Notes: generated by a model from the sequence alone, not told the origin. A stretch of DNA of 64,000 bases from JALEVB01 sp022768265 (GCA_034168985.1 JAXFJE010000022.1:1-64000); one strand, 5' to 3'; shown: positions 44,245 to 54,400, counted from the stretch's first letter. Made by a program: numbers and translations.

Positions 44245-44409
44245 ATGAAAAGAACGAAGATGGTGGCAATATTATTGTTGGCTTGTTTGTTGTTAAGGGT
44301 GGTATTAATCAATGTGACATTTTTAGCTGAACCTTTATTGCTTGGAGTTATTGGCTTATTTTGTTGCTTGATCATAGCTTTGATCTTAGATTTCATCAAG
44401 CCAATATAA
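44245..44409 (+). CDS. small membrane protein with two hydrophobic helices
   Basis: This 54-residue protein starts MKRTKMVAILLL and contains two hydrophobic segments (about residues 7-28 and 30-50) separated by a short AEP turn, ending DFIKPI. I do not recognise it. Support comes from an extended -10 promoter (TGCTATAAT, TATAAT at 44208-44213), an AAAGG sequence upstream and a hairpin after the stop. The opposite strand is also open over this stretch but has no such signals. It may be a small membrane regulator; this is inference. Confidence 0.6.
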   Translation: MKRTKMVAILLLACLLLRVVLINVTFLAEPLLLGVIGLFCCLIIALILDFIKPI

Positions 44410-44415
44410 AAAAAT

Positions 44416-44448
44416 AGCTTTTGAGAGATATCTTTCAAAAGCTTTTAT
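44416..44448 (+). terminator. hairpin after small membrane protein gene
   Basis: AGCTTTTGA (44416-44424) pairs with TCAAAAGCT (44435-44443), followed by TTTATTA. The T run is weak. Confidence 0.55.
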
Positions 44449-44452
44449 TATG

Positions 44453-44479
44453 AAAAAAAAGAACTGCTTAGGCAGTTCT
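44453..44479 (-). terminator. terminator of rpsT
   Basis: On the minus strand AGAACTGC/GCAGTTCT (44479-44472 with 44467-44460) is followed by an eight-base T run. Confidence 0.9.
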
Positions 44480-44481
44480 AA

Positions 44482-44745
44482 TTATTTAACTGAATTAACA
44501 GCTTTTGCTAAACGTGATTTTTGACGTGCAGCATAGTTGCTATGTTTGATGTTATTAGCAACAGCTTTGTCTAATAATTTATTAGCGTTATCAAATGCTT
44601 TAACAGCTGCTTCTTTATCGTTAGCTTCAACAGCTACTAATACGTTTTTGATAGCAGTCTTTAATGCTGTTTTTTCACCTTGTTTTGCGTTTTGTTTTTT
44701 AAGGTTAGTGATAGCACGCTTTTTTTGAGATTTAATATTTGCCAC
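44482..44745 (-). CDS. rpsT: ribosomal protein S20
   Basis: This 87-residue basic helical protein of the small subunit begins MANIKSQKKRA, with AIKNVLVAVEA and a C-terminal KAVNSVK. The start codon is GTG, with AGGAGGTG upstream at ideal spacing. It is a single-gene unit transcribed against its neighbours. Confidence 0.96.
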   Translation of the reverse strand: MANIKSQKKRAITNLKKQNAKQGEKTALKTAIKNVLVAVEANDKEAAVKAFDNANKLLDKAVANNIKHSNYAARQKSRLAKAVNSVK

Positions 44746-44847
44746 AAGTACACCTCCTATAATTGCCTTTAGATTATAGCAAACTTAGTTATTTTTTGCA
44801 AGAATATGATATAATCATATAGTTAATAAATGAAAGTTGGGTATAAA

Positions 44848-45780
44848 ATGGAAAATATTAGGGTAATTTTTATGGGTACTCCACAATTTGCGTGCAGTAT
44901 CTTACAATCATTGATCGATGAAAAGTATCAAGTTGTTGCAGTTGTTAGCCAGCCAGATAAAAAGGTAGGCCGAAAACAAATCGTGCAAGAAACACCAGTC
45001 AAACAATTAGCTAAACAATATGATCTTCCAGTTTTACAGCCAGATAATATCAAAGAAGAATATGCGGATGTCTTAGCTTATAAACCAGATTTGATCGTAA
45101 CTTGTGCTTATGGTCAATTCATCCCTAAATGTATCTTAGATTATCCGCAATACGGTTGTATCAACGTGCATGCTTCCTTATTACCTAAACTAAGAGGAGG
45201 GGCGCCAATCCATAAAGCCATCATCAATGGTGATAAAGTAACAGGCATTACCATCATGCAGATGATCCCTAAAATGGATGCAGGATTGATGTATGCCAAA
45301 AAAGAAGTAGTCATTGAAGAAGATGATACGACTTCGATCTTGCATGATAAATTAATGGCAGCTGGTTCGCAATTGCTAAAAACGATGTTACCAGATTATT
45401 TAGCTCATAAGATCGTTGGAATTCCTCAGGATGAAGCAGAAGCAACCTTCGCTTATAATATCGCCAAAGAGGAAGAATTTATTAGTTTTAAAGAAGATGT
45501 CCATAAAGTATATGATCATATCAGAGGCTTGATCGATTGGCCTGTAGGTTATGGGATGATCGATGGTCAACGCTTAAAGATCTATCAAGCTTGTAAGATC
45601 GTAACAAATCATCAAGTAGAATTAGGAAAAGCTAAGATGCAGGATGATATGATCATGGTAGCTTGTAAAAATGGCTATATCGGTCTAAAAGAAGTTCAGC
45701 TTGCAGGTAAGAAAAAAATGCTAGCTAAAGACTTTTATAATGGAAATAAAGAATTAATTACTAACAATATTTTTGATTAG
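44848..45780 (+). CDS. fmt: methionyl-tRNA formyltransferase
   Basis: This 310-residue enzyme formylates initiator Met-tRNA. It has IRVIFMGTPQFA at the N-terminus, the folate-site signature NVHASLLPKLRGGAPI (about residues 107-122) with catalytic Asn and His, and a C-terminal OB-like domain. I start at 44848 (MENIRV) by family alignment; an in-frame ATG at 44830 is possible. def is not adjacent, and fmt is displaced from its common place after priA. Confidence 0.93.
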   Translation: MENIRVIFMGTPQFACSILQSLIDEKYQVVAVVSQPDKKVGRKQIVQETPVKQLAKQYDLPVLQPDNIKEEYADVLAYKPDLIVTCAYGQFIPKCILDYPQYGCINVHASLLPKLRGGAPIHKAIINGDKVTGITIMQMIPKMDAGLMYAKKEVVIEEDDTTSILHDKLMAAGSQLLKTMLPDYLAHKIVGIPQDEAEATFAYNIAKEEEFISFKEDVHKVYDHIRGLIDWPVGYGMIDGQRLKIYQACKIVTNHQVELGKAKMQDDMIMVACKNGYIGLKEVQLAGKKKMLAKDFYNGNKELITNNIFD

Positions 45781-45789
45781 AGGTAATAC

Positions 45790-47601
45790 ATGGAACAAAA
45801 GAACATACGAAATTTTTCAATTATTGCACATATCGACCATGGTAAATCAACCTTGGCTGATCGAATCTTAGAACTTACTAAGACGGTTGAACAACGAGAA
45901 ATGCAAGCGCAGATCTTAGATTCATTAGAATTAGAAAGAGAAAGAGGCATTACGATCAAGCTAAATGCGGTCCAGCTAAAATATACAGCAAATGATGGTC
46001 AAGAATATATCTTTCATTTGATCGATACACCAGGGCATGTAGACTTTACTTATGAAGTCAGTCGTTCTTTGGCAGCGTGTGAAGGAGCGATCCTTGTAGT
46101 AGATGCAGCTCAAGGAATTGAAGCTCAAACTTTAGCTAATGTATATCTTGCATTAGATAATAACTTAGAAATTATTCCGGTCATCAATAAGATCGATCTT
46201 CCCAGCGCGCAACCAGATCACGTCAAAAAAGAAGTTGAAGATGTCATAGGTTTAGATTGTCATGATGCTCCACTTATTTCAGCTAAGAATGGAATCAATA
46301 TCGATCAAGTATTAGAAAAGATCGTAAAAGAAGTTCCTTCACCCAAAGGCGATCCTCATGGTCCTTTGAAGGCGTTAGTATTTGATTCTTTCTATGATGC
46401 ATATCGCGGGGTCATCGCTTTTATTAGAGTAAAAGAAGGTTCAATTAAAGTAGGCGATAAAATTCGCTTCATGGCAACTAATGCAGTCTATGAAGTAGTT
46501 GAATGTGGTGTGCGTACGCCAAAGGAAGTCAAGAAAGATCGTTTAGAATGTGGTGAAGTTGGTTGGGTAGCTGCTAGTATCAAATCTGTTAAAGATGTTC
46601 GAGTTGGGGATACTTTGACATGTGTTGATAATGCTGCTAGTGAACCATTACCTGGATATCGTCAAATGAATCCGATGGTTTATTGTGGGTTATATCCAAC
46701 TGACAGCGATAAATATAATGATCTACGTGAAGCATTGGAAAAACTTCAATTAAATGATGCTTCATTGCATTTTGAAGCGGAAACCTCGCAAGCATTGGGC
46801 TTTGGCTTTAGATGTGGCTTTTTAGGTTTGTTGCATATGGATGTCATCCAAGAGCGTTTAGAAAGAGAATATAACTTAAACCTGATTGCGACAGCACCAT
46901 CGGTAATATATCATTGTTATTTAACCGATGGCTCAATGATCAAAGTAGATAATCCAAGCATGTTGCCTGAAACCCAAAAAATCGATCATATCGAAGAACC
47001 ATATGTTAAAGCTAGCATCATGGTCCCTAATGATTATGTTGGTAGTGTGATGGAATTATGTCAAAATAAACGTGGAGTTTATCAAGATATGCATGTTATC
47101 GATGATAATCGTTATCAAATCGTTTATGAATTGCCTTTAGGGGAAATTATCTTTGATTTCTTTGATCGTTTAAAATCGTGTACAAAGGGCTATGCTAGCT
47201 TAGACTATGAAATGATCGGATATCGTGAAGGCAAGCTAGTGAAGATGGATATCTTATTAAATGGAGATATCATCGATGCTTTGTCGATCATCGTCTTTAA
47301 AGATTTTGCTTATCATCGTGGTAACGCTATTTGCGTTAAATTAAAAGATTTGATCCCTAAGCAACAATTTGAAATCCCTGTACAAGCAGCTATCAATGGC
47401 AAAGTAATTGCGCGTACCAATATCAAATCATTACGTAAGAATGTCTTAGCCAAATGTTATGGTGGTGATATCACGCGTAAGAAAAAATTATTAGAAAAAC
47501 AAAAAGAAGGTAAAAAACGTATGAAGGCAGTAGGTTCGGTAGAAATTCCGCAGGAAGCATTCATGGCCGTGTTATCAATGGATGAAGATAGCAGTAGATA
47601 A
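45790..47601 (+). CDS. lepA: elongation factor 4 (LepA)
   Basis: This 603-residue translational GTPase back-translocates or remodels stalled ribosomes. It has AHIDHGKST (about residues 12-20), RERGITIK, DTPGHVDF, NKIDLP, EF-G-like domains and the LepA-specific C-terminal domain (FKDFAYHRGNAI, LAKCYGGDITRKKKLLEKQKEGKKRMK). AGAGGT precedes the ATG. hemW follows after two bases, a pairing common in Firmicutes. Confidence 0.97.
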   Translation: MEQKNIRNFSIIAHIDHGKSTLADRILELTKTVEQREMQAQILDSLELERERGITIKLNAVQLKYTANDGQEYIFHLIDTPGHVDFTYEVSRSLAACEGAILVVDAAQGIEAQTLANVYLALDNNLEIIPVINKIDLPSAQPDHVKKEVEDVIGLDCHDAPLISAKNGINIDQVLEKIVKEVPSPKGDPHGPLKALVFDSFYDAYRGVIAFIRVKEGSIKVGDKIRFMATNAVYEVVECGVRTPKEVKKDRLECGEVGWVAASIKSVKDVRVGDTLTCVDNAASEPLPGYRQMNPMVYCGLYPTDSDKYNDLREALEKLQLNDASLHFEAETSQALGFGFRCGFLGLLHMDVIQERLEREYNLNLIATAPSVIYHCYLTDGSMIKVDNPSMLPETQKIDHIEEPYVKASIMVPNDYVGSVMELCQNKRGVYQDMHVIDDNRYQIVYELPLGEIIFDFFDRLKSCTKGYASLDYEMIGYREGKLVKMDILLNGDIIDALSIIVFKDFAYHRGNAICVKLKDLIPKQQFEIPVQAAINGKVIARTNIKSLRKNVLAKCYGGDITRKKKLLEKQKEGKKRMKAVGSVEIPQEAFMAVLSMDEDSSR

Positions 47602-47603
47602 TC

Positions 47604-48692
47604 ATGAGCAAAGGTTTATATATACATGTACCTTTTTGTAAGACCATTTGTTTTTACTGTGATTTTTGTCATGTAGGTTATAACCAATCATCTTGTGATG
47701 ATTGGTTATCTGCTTTAGCTAAACAATTAGAGCAAACCAAGATTGAAGATATTGATACGATATATATAGGTGGCGGAACCCCTAATTGTTTAGATCATGC
47801 ACAATTAGATCGTTTATTGACGCTATTAGATCCTTATGTTTCCTCAGTTAAAGAATATACGATGGAAATCAATGCCGAAGCCATGGATGAAATAAAGTAT
47901 AAGCTGTTTAAAAAACATGGAATCAATCGTGTTAGTATCGGATTACAAACTACCGATCATAACTTTTTGCGACTATTAAATCGCAAGGCAACTTTTGAAG
48001 ATGTAAAACAATGCATAGAAAAATTTATCAAACATGGCATCGATAATATCTCTGTTGATCTAATGTATTCTTTACCATTTCAACACCTTGAAGATCTTGC
48101 GAAAGATTTAGATCTGATCGTAGCATTACCGATCAAACATGTTTCGATCTATGCCTTGACCATTGAGGAGAATACCTTTCTAGGTAAGCAAGGGTTTATC
48201 AATCCCGATGAAGAGATCGAAGCAGATATGTATCTATTAGCTATAGATAAATTGCATGCTTCTGGTTTTAAACAATATGAAGTAAGTAATTTTGCCAAGG
48301 AAGGGTATGAAAGCCAACATAATCTGCATTATTGGTATTTTGATGATTTTTATGGTCTTGGTCCTGGTGCAAGCGGCAAGATCGATCATGTCTTATATGA
48401 CAATACCAAAGATATCAGAAAATATATCAATGATCCTTTCTTACATGAAGCAACGCCTTTTAAAGATAAGGAAGAAGAAATGTTTGAACATATCATGATG
48501 AATTTAAGATTGGTCAAAGGCATCGATAGTCAAAACTTTAAACAATGCTACGGTGTGGATCTATTTATACATTATGAAAAGATCATTGATGAATTGATAA
48601 GAAAAAACCTTCTTATCAAAGAAGGTTTATATCTTCGTTGTACCAAAGAAGGTTTTCCGCTTTTAAATACGATCTTAACTTATTTTTTATGA
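47604..48692 (+). CDS. hemW: HemW radical SAM protein (heme chaperone)
   Basis: This 362-residue protein has the HemW cluster motif CKTICFYCDFC (residues 12-22), GGGTPNCL and MEINAE. HemW is related to oxygen-independent coproporphyrinogen oxidase HemN but binds heme and acts as a chaperone; the fourth cysteine after CxxxCxxC favours HemW. No heme-synthesis genes are nearby. It overlaps the convergent dehydrogenase gene by 13 bases. Confidence 0.92.
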   Translation: MSKGLYIHVPFCKTICFYCDFCHVGYNQSSCDDWLSALAKQLEQTKIEDIDTIYIGGGTPNCLDHAQLDRLLTLLDPYVSSVKEYTMEINAEAMDEIKYKLFKKHGINRVSIGLQTTDHNFLRLLNRKATFEDVKQCIEKFIKHGIDNISVDLMYSLPFQHLEDLAKDLDLIVALPIKHVSIYALTIEENTFLGKQGFINPDEEIEADMYLLAIDKLHASGFKQYEVSNFAKEGYESQHNLHYWYFDDFYGLGPGASGKIDHVLYDNTKDIRKYINDPFLHEATPFKDKEEEMFEHIMMNLRLVKGIDSQNFKQCYGVDLFIHYEKIIDELIRKNLLIKEGLYLRCTKEGFPLLNTILTYFL

Positions 48693-49534
48693 GCATATAA
48701 TTGATATATCGCTTGTGTTCCTAGCTCGTCACTGTATTCTTCGACGAGCTTTTCATATGCAGCTAAGACATCTTTTAAAATAGTCAAATCTAGTTTTTGT
48801 TGTTGGGCTTCAGCTTGAGCTAATTTCATATCTTTGATGAAGTGTTTGATAAAAAAACCTGGGGCAAAATCTTTGTTGATCATTTTTTGACCGTTATTGC
48901 TCATTTGCCAACTACCAGCTGCACCTTGTGCAATAGCGTCAAAGACCACTTGCTGATCTAGTCCCATGGTAGCTGCATAGTTTAATGCTTCGCTAACGCT
49001 AGCGATACAACCTGCAATGGCAATTTGGTTAGCCATCTTGCAATGCTGACCACTGCCGGCAGGACCGATGTAATTAATGGTCTTGCCCATTGCTTCAAAG
49101 ATAGGTCTAGCCTGCATAAATGCTTCTTTCTCACCGCCAACCATGATAGATAATGTGCCATTTGCAGCACCTACATCTCCTCCTGATACGGGAGCGTCCA
49201 ATAGTTTGATATTGTGGGCCTTAGCTTGGTTGGCCAATGCTCTAGCCAAAGTAGGGGAGCTAGTGGTCATATCGATTGCAAGATGACCTTTGAAATGTTT
49301 AAAAATAAGCTGATATACTTCCTCGACATCTTTTGGCATGCCAACGATGGAGATCACGATTTCAACATCTTCTACACAATGTGCTATATCTTCCGTCACG
49401 ATTGCCCCAAAAGCTTCAAGCGCTTTAGCTTTAGCGTAAGTACGATTATATACTTTTACGCTATGACCATTTTTGATTAAATTTTTGATCATGCCTTGAC
49501 CCATGACTCCAGTTCCGATAAATCCAATTTTCAT
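48680..49534 (-). CDS. NAD(P)-dependent beta-hydroxyacid dehydrogenase
   Basis: This 284-residue protein has the Rossmann start GFIGTGVMGQGM, the substrate signature DAPVSGGDVGAANGTL (about residues 115-130) and the catalytic lysine region GQHCKMANQ (about 163-171). The family covers tartronate semialdehyde reductase (GarR) and 3-hydroxyisobutyrate dehydrogenase; the substrate cannot be told from the sequence. AAGGAG precedes the ATG. A 12-bp palindrome lies in its promoter region. Confidence 0.88.
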   Translation of the reverse strand: MKIGFIGTGVMGQGMIKNLIKNGHSVKVYNRTYAKAKALEAFGAIVTEDIAHCVEDVEIVISIVGMPKDVEEVYQLIFKHFKGHLAIDMTTSSPTLARALANQAKAHNIKLLDAPVSGGDVGAANGTLSIMVGGEKEAFMQARPIFEAMGKTINYIGPAGSGQHCKMANQIAIAGCIASVSEALNYAATMGLDQQVVFDAIAQGAAGSWQMSNNGQKMINKDFAPGFFIKHFIKDMKLAQAEAQQQKLDLTILKDVLAAYEKLVEEYSDELGTQAIYQLYAHKK

Positions 49535-49551
49535 TTTATATACTCCTTACT

Positions 49552-49580
49552 TGCTTATATTTTAACAAAAAATATAAGCA
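49552..49580. repeat. palindrome in promoter region of dehydrogenase gene
   Basis: TGCTTATATTTT (49552-49563) and AAAATATAAGCA (49569-49580) form a perfect 12-bp inverted repeat with a five-base centre. It begins 18 bases upstream of the dehydrogenase start and covers a possible -10 (TAAAAT). It is not followed by a T run in the sense direction, so an operator is likelier than a terminator. The regulator is unknown. Confidence 0.55.
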
Positions 49581-49654
49581 GATAAGAAAATAAATTTGTC
49601 ATAAATAAAAGTAATATTTATTTTATTAAAATGAAAGGAAATACTTAGAAAGGC

Positions 49655-49683
49655 TTGATTTAATCATCAAGATATGGTAGACT
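49655..49683 (+). promoter_or_regulatory. promoter of rpsO
   Basis: TTGATT (49655-49660), a 17-base spacer and TGGTAGACT (TAGACT at 49678-49683) predict a start near 49690, exactly where the S15-type leader structure begins. Confidence 0.65.
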
Positions 49684-49689
49684 TTAAAA

Positions 49690-49767
49690 GCTTTTAATCT
49701 GGGTTAGCTGTTACCTCTAGACGCTATACGCGGATTAAAAGGACTAATATCATTGGAGGAAGAAAAA
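49690..49767 (+). promoter_or_regulatory. candidate ribosomal protein S15 autoregulatory leader
   Basis: CTTTTAATC (49691-49699) pairs with GATTAAAAG (49733-49741). Between the arms lie two short hairpins, one closed by GGT/ACC (about 49702-49715) and one by CGC/GCG (about 49722-49732), giving a three-way junction just before the rpsO ribosome site. Known S15 leaders in Bacilli form such a junction, mimicking the S15 site on 16S rRNA. Structure is read by eye; S15 binding is inferred. Confidence 0.65.
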
Positions 49768-50034
49768 ATGTTAACTAAAGCAGAAAAAACTCAAATTATC
49801 AAAGATTATGCTCGTTTTGAAGGTGATACAGGAAGCGTTGAAGTACAAGTAGCTGTATTAACTGCTCAAATCAACCGTTTGACTGAACACTTAAAAGAAC
49901 ATAAGAAAGACTACCATTCAACAAGAGGATTGATGAAAATGGTTGGTCGTCGTAAAAATTTCTTGAACTACCTAAAAGAAAAAGATATCAACAGATATCG
50001 TGATTTAGTTTCTAGATTAGGATTAAGAAAATAA
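49768..50034 (+). CDS. rpsO: ribosomal protein S15
   Basis: This 88-residue small-subunit protein begins MLTKAEKTQI and contains the S15 signature DTGSVEVQVAVLTAQINRLTEHLKEHKKD-type helices, then RRKNFLNYL. GGAGG at about 49756 sets the ATG at 49768; an in-frame TTG at 49753 overlaps that site. pnp, the usual next gene, is 6.5 kb away. Confidence 0.96.
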   Translation: MLTKAEKTQIIKDYARFEGDTGSVEVQVAVLTAQINRLTEHLKEHKKDYHSTRGLMKMVGRRKNFLNYLKEKDINRYRDLVSRLGLRK

Positions 50035-50062
50035 AATCATGCATTTGCATGATTTTTCTTTT
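50034..50062 (+). terminator. terminator of rpsO
   Basis: AAATCATGC (50034-50042) pairs with GCATGATTT (50047-50055) and is followed by TTTCTTTT. It overlaps the rpsO stop. Confidence 0.85.
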
Positions 50063-50108
50063 ATTTAAAAATGAACTAGTGTATATTATTGGTATAGAAG
50101 GTGATGGT

Positions 50109-50696
50109 ATGGCTCAGATCTTAAAAGATAGCGTACGTAATCAAATTGTACAATCAGCTATTCAAGAAATATATGCAAATGGCTTAAAGAAGCTTAGCAT
50201 GCGAAATATTGCGAAAAACGCTAATATGACCGTGGGCAATCTTTATCGCTATTTCGCAAGCAAAGATGCTTTGGTTGCTAGCATCGTAGAACCGATCATC
50301 AATAAGATCGATCAAGCAATCAAAAATGCTAGTAATGATAAGATCCATTTTTTGGATGTTCAAAGTTGTGCTATTAGCGCTAAAGATGTTAATGAAGCTA
50401 TTGAAAATCTAGCTAATGAACTGATAGCAATCTACGATGAAAATCCTTTGGTTATGAAGATCATCATGAAAAATGAAATTGTTAGCCAAAGGATAACGCT
50501 GTGGCTTGTTACCTTGATGTCTACCTTGAATAATTCATGGGAAGGTCAAGCGAAAGATGAAAGCTATTATTATATGTTAGCAACTTCGATCATTGCTGGT
50601 ATTAGCTATGCTTTTGGCAACATTGAAGATCGTGAGCAGCTGGCGGTTAACTTTAAATTATATCTAAAACAAATCGTACAAGTATTAGGAGCATGA
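50109..50696 (+). CDS. TetR-family transcriptional regulator
   Basis: This 195-residue protein has the TetR helix-turn-helix (about residues 8-55, with LSMRNIAKNANMTVGNLYRYFASKD) and a helical ligand or dimer domain. AAGGTGAT lies before ATG 50109. It is coupled to the ABC transporter genes downstream, so it probably controls their expression and senses a substrate of that exporter. No clear palindromic operator is visible upstream. Confidence 0.9.
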   Translation: MAQILKDSVRNQIVQSAIQEIYANGLKKLSMRNIAKNANMTVGNLYRYFASKDALVASIVEPIINKIDQAIKNASNDKIHFLDVQSCAISAKDVNEAIENLANELIAIYDENPLVMKIIMKNEIVSQRITLWLVTLMSTLNNSWEGQAKDESYYYMLATSIIAGISYAFGNIEDREQLAVNFKLYLKQIVQVLGA

Positions 50697-50698
50697 AT

Positions 50699-51400
50699 AT
50701 GAGTTTTATAGAGTTTGAAAATGTTAAGAAAATATATAAGATGGGTGAAGTCGAAATTGAAGCATTAGCTGGTGTTGATTTCACGATTGAAAAAGGTGAG
50801 TTTGTGGTCATTGCTGGGCAATCAGGTGCTGGTAAAAGCACGATCTTAAATATCTTAGGGGGCATGGATAACTGCACTAGCGGTACTATTATCGTGGACG
50901 ATGTAGAAGTAAGCAAGATGGATAATAAACAACTTTGCGATTATCGTCGTTACGATATTGGCTTTGTTTTCCAATTTTACAATTTAGTCCAAAATTTGAC
51001 AGCTAAAGAAAATGTAGAATTAGCTACCCAGATTTGTAAAAATCCTTTGAATATCGATGAAACGATTGACGCGGTAGGGCTTAAAGCGCGTAAAAATAAT
51101 TTTCCATCACAATTATCTGGTGGAGAACAACAACGGGTCGCTATTGCTAGGGCCTTGGCAAAAAATCCTAAGTTATTATTATGTGATGAACCTACAGGCG
51201 CTTTGGATTATCAAACAGGGAAGCAGGTGCTTAAACTGTTGCAGGATACTTGTCGCCAAAGAGATATGACGGTAGTGGTCATCACTCATAACTTAGCATT
51301 ATGTCCAATGGGTGACAAGGTCATCCACGTTAAAAGCGGAAAGATCGCTGCAATCGAAATCAATGAAAATCCCCAAGATGTAGAAAGCATCGAATGGTAA
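50699..51400 (+). CDS. ABC transporter ATPase, MacB/LolD type
   Basis: This 233-residue ATPase has Walker A GQSGAGKST (about residues 37-45), the Q-loop in FVFQFYNL, signature LSGGEQQR and Walker B LLLCDEPTGALD, the pattern of LolD/MacB-type ATPases that drive mechanotransmission and export and not ordinary import. AGGAG sets ATG 50699; the upstream ATG at 50693 is too close to it. Its partner is the giant permease that follows. Confidence 0.93.
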   Translation: MSFIEFENVKKIYKMGEVEIEALAGVDFTIEKGEFVVIAGQSGAGKSTILNILGGMDNCTSGTIIVDDVEVSKMDNKQLCDYRRYDIGFVFQFYNLVQNLTAKENVELATQICKNPLNIDETIDAVGLKARKNNFPSQLSGGEQQRVAIARALAKNPKLLLCDEPTGALDYQTGKQVLKLLQDTCRQRDMTVVVITHNLALCPMGDKVIHVKSGKIAAIEINENPQDVESIEW

Positions 51401-51404
51401 GCCT

Positions 51405-54400
51405 ATGAAAAGCATGATGATTAAAAACACCTTTAAAACGATTCGCAAGACCAAAGGTAAGTTCTTCTCGATCTTGGCGATCGTAGCGGTAGGTGTAGCT
51501 TTTTTCTCGGGTATCTTAGCATGTGCCCCTAATATGAAATATAATGCTGATTTATATTTTGATCAGTATAATTTGATGGATTATCGCATATTGTCTAATT
51601 TTGGGTTGACCAATGAAGATATTCGCAGCATTGAAGCCATTGATAAAGTTGAAGGGGTAATGCCAGCCTATAGTAAAGATGTCATTGCCATGATCAACGA
51701 AAAAGAAAGTGTCTTTCGAATCCATTCTTTAGACGTTGATAATACTGATCCCACTAATAAAAACTATATCAATCAGATCATTGTTTTAGATGGTAGATTA
51801 CCTGCCAAAAGTGGAGAATGTATCGTCGAACAGTCAACGATCATGGAAGATGCGATCAAAATTGGAGATAAGATCACCATCAAGGCGGGAGATGATGATC
51901 CCATTGAAGATAGTTTTAATACCACTAGCTATGAGGTAGTAGGTATCATGCATACGCCTTACTATCTTTCGTATGAAAAAGGTTCTACGAATATTGGTAG
52001 TGGGAATGTCGATTATTATATGTATGTGCCGGAAAGCGACTTTAATATGGAGGTGTATACCGAAGCATTTGTAACTATCGAAAATGCTAAAGAATATAAT
52101 AGTTACGATGATAGTTATTTTGATTATCTTGAAGATACAACCAATCAATTAGAAAGCTTAGGAATCGATAGATCAGAAATTAGAAGAAATGATATCTTAG
52201 ATAAAGCCCAAGCAGAATTAGATAAATATACTAAGGAGTATGAAGAAGGCAAGCAAAAGTATGAAGAAGAAATTGCCAAAGCCAAAAAAGATCTAGAAGC
52301 TGGTAAGTTAAAGCTTTTAGAAGGACGATTAAGCTTACAATCCAAACAGGATGTTGCGCAAGCACAATTTATATCGGCCCAAATGCAGATCGATACAAAT
52401 AAAGAACAAGTTGCCATGATCCAAGGGGAGCTTGATAATGCTGTAAAAGAATACGATATCCAAAATGCTGAATTAAACAAGCAAAAAGAAGAAGCTCAGA
52501 AACAATTAGATGAAGCTTTACAACAAGAGCAAACGGCTAAAGCAGCTTATGATGAACAAAAAAGCTTTTATGATAATCTCAATGCCGTTAATGAAGAAAA
52601 AAGCAATTGTCAGATAGAATTAGAAACTGCCAAGCTAGATAACCAACTTCAACAACAAGAAATCGATTTTTATCAAGGCTTGCTTGCAAGTGAAACAGAT
52701 CCGGCAAAGATCGAAGAGTATGAAGCAAAGATCGCACAAGCGCAAGAAAAAATTAAGCAAAATGATGAACTTATTGCACAAAAGGAAGCGCGAATCAATG
52801 AAATTGATACGCAATATCCAAACCTTGAACAAGATCTAGTAGATGCCTCAGTAAAACTAGCACAGTTGCAAACAGAATATGAAGCTTTCCATGCTCAAGT
52901 TGAATTGTTACAAAAAACGATATCCACCATTGATCAAGGACAAGCGGCAGCAAAAAAAGTCATTGATGATCTTCAACAAAAAATCAATGATTATAATCAA
53001 AAAATAGCTGATGGTCAAGCACAGTTAGAAGCTCAAAAAGCGCAAGCAGCAATCGAATTTGCCAAAGCAGAACAAGAGTTAAGCAATGCTACGACATCTT
53101 TAGCCAAAGGTGAAATAGAATTAGCTAAGCAAGAAGAAAAAGGTAAGGAAGAACTAGAAGATGCCTATGATGAGCTAGTCAAAGCTCAAGATGAGATCGA
53201 TCAAATTGCGCAAGCTAATTGGTATATCCTAGATCGTAATAGTCATTATAGTTATGTGGATTATAAAGGAGCAGCTGATCGTATTGCTGCCATTGCAAAA
53301 GTTTTCCCAGTATTTTTCTATTTCGTGGCAGCTTTGGTTTGTCTTACAACGATGACCAGAATGGTCGATGAAGAACGGAATGAGATCGGAACTTTAAAAG
53401 CTTTAGGTTATCGTAATTCGCAAATTGCCTTTAAATACGTGGCCTATGCAGCAATCGCTAGTATCTTAGGTTCGATCATCGGACTGGCGATTGGAGCCTT
53501 CTCCTTCCCATATATCATTTATATGGCATGGAATATGATGTATCTTTTGCCTTCAACGATGAAATTTGAAATGCAATGGGATATCATGATCATTGCTATG
53601 GCCTTATCGGTTGTCATCACGACCTTAGCTTCATTTAGTTCTTGTTATAAATCATTAATTGAAGTGCCTAGTTCATTGATGCGACCTAAAGCTCCTAAAT
53701 TAGGTAAAAAGATCATTTTAGAACGTATTGATGCGATTTGGCGCCGATTATCATTTACTTCGAAAGTAACTTTTAGAAATATCTTTAGATATAAAAAACG
53801 CTTCTTCATGACTGTCGTAGGGATATCAGGATGTACAGCTTTGATCGTAGCTGGTTTTGGAATCAAAGATTCCATTAATACGATCGTAGATAAACAGTTT
53901 GAAGAAGTGTTTATGTATAATGGGATCGTATCGATCGACGATAAGATGACCAATAGCGAGAAAGCAGCGTTAGTTGAAGATATTGTCAATACATCATCCA
54001 TTGATAGAGCCTATTTAACTTATATGGAAAATGGTAGCTTAAGCTATGATAATAAGGACCGTGATGTCACGATATGTGTCATTGACGATACTGAAACCTT
54101 CAATGATTTTGTGGATCTTCATGAAAGAGAAAGCAAGCAACCGCTAAGTCTAAGCGCCAATGGTATCATCATCACCGAAAGAATGGCAAACGCTTTAAAT
54201 ATCAAGGTTGGTGATGAAATAAACCTTAAAAATAATGATGGTATGATCAGAAGTTTTGCGGTGGATGGCATCAGTGAAAACTATGTTAATCATTATGTAT
54301 ATATGACCAATGCAGCTTATAAAAATAGCTATGGCATTCGCGCTGTAAATAATTCGATCCTGATCGAAACCAATGAAACATATCAAGATAATGATGCCAT

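Noticed and set aside
44199..44438. Minus-strand open frame opposite the 54-residue membrane protein gene
   Set aside because: The plus strand has an extended -10 promoter, an AAAGG sequence and a hairpin; the minus strand has none in the right place.
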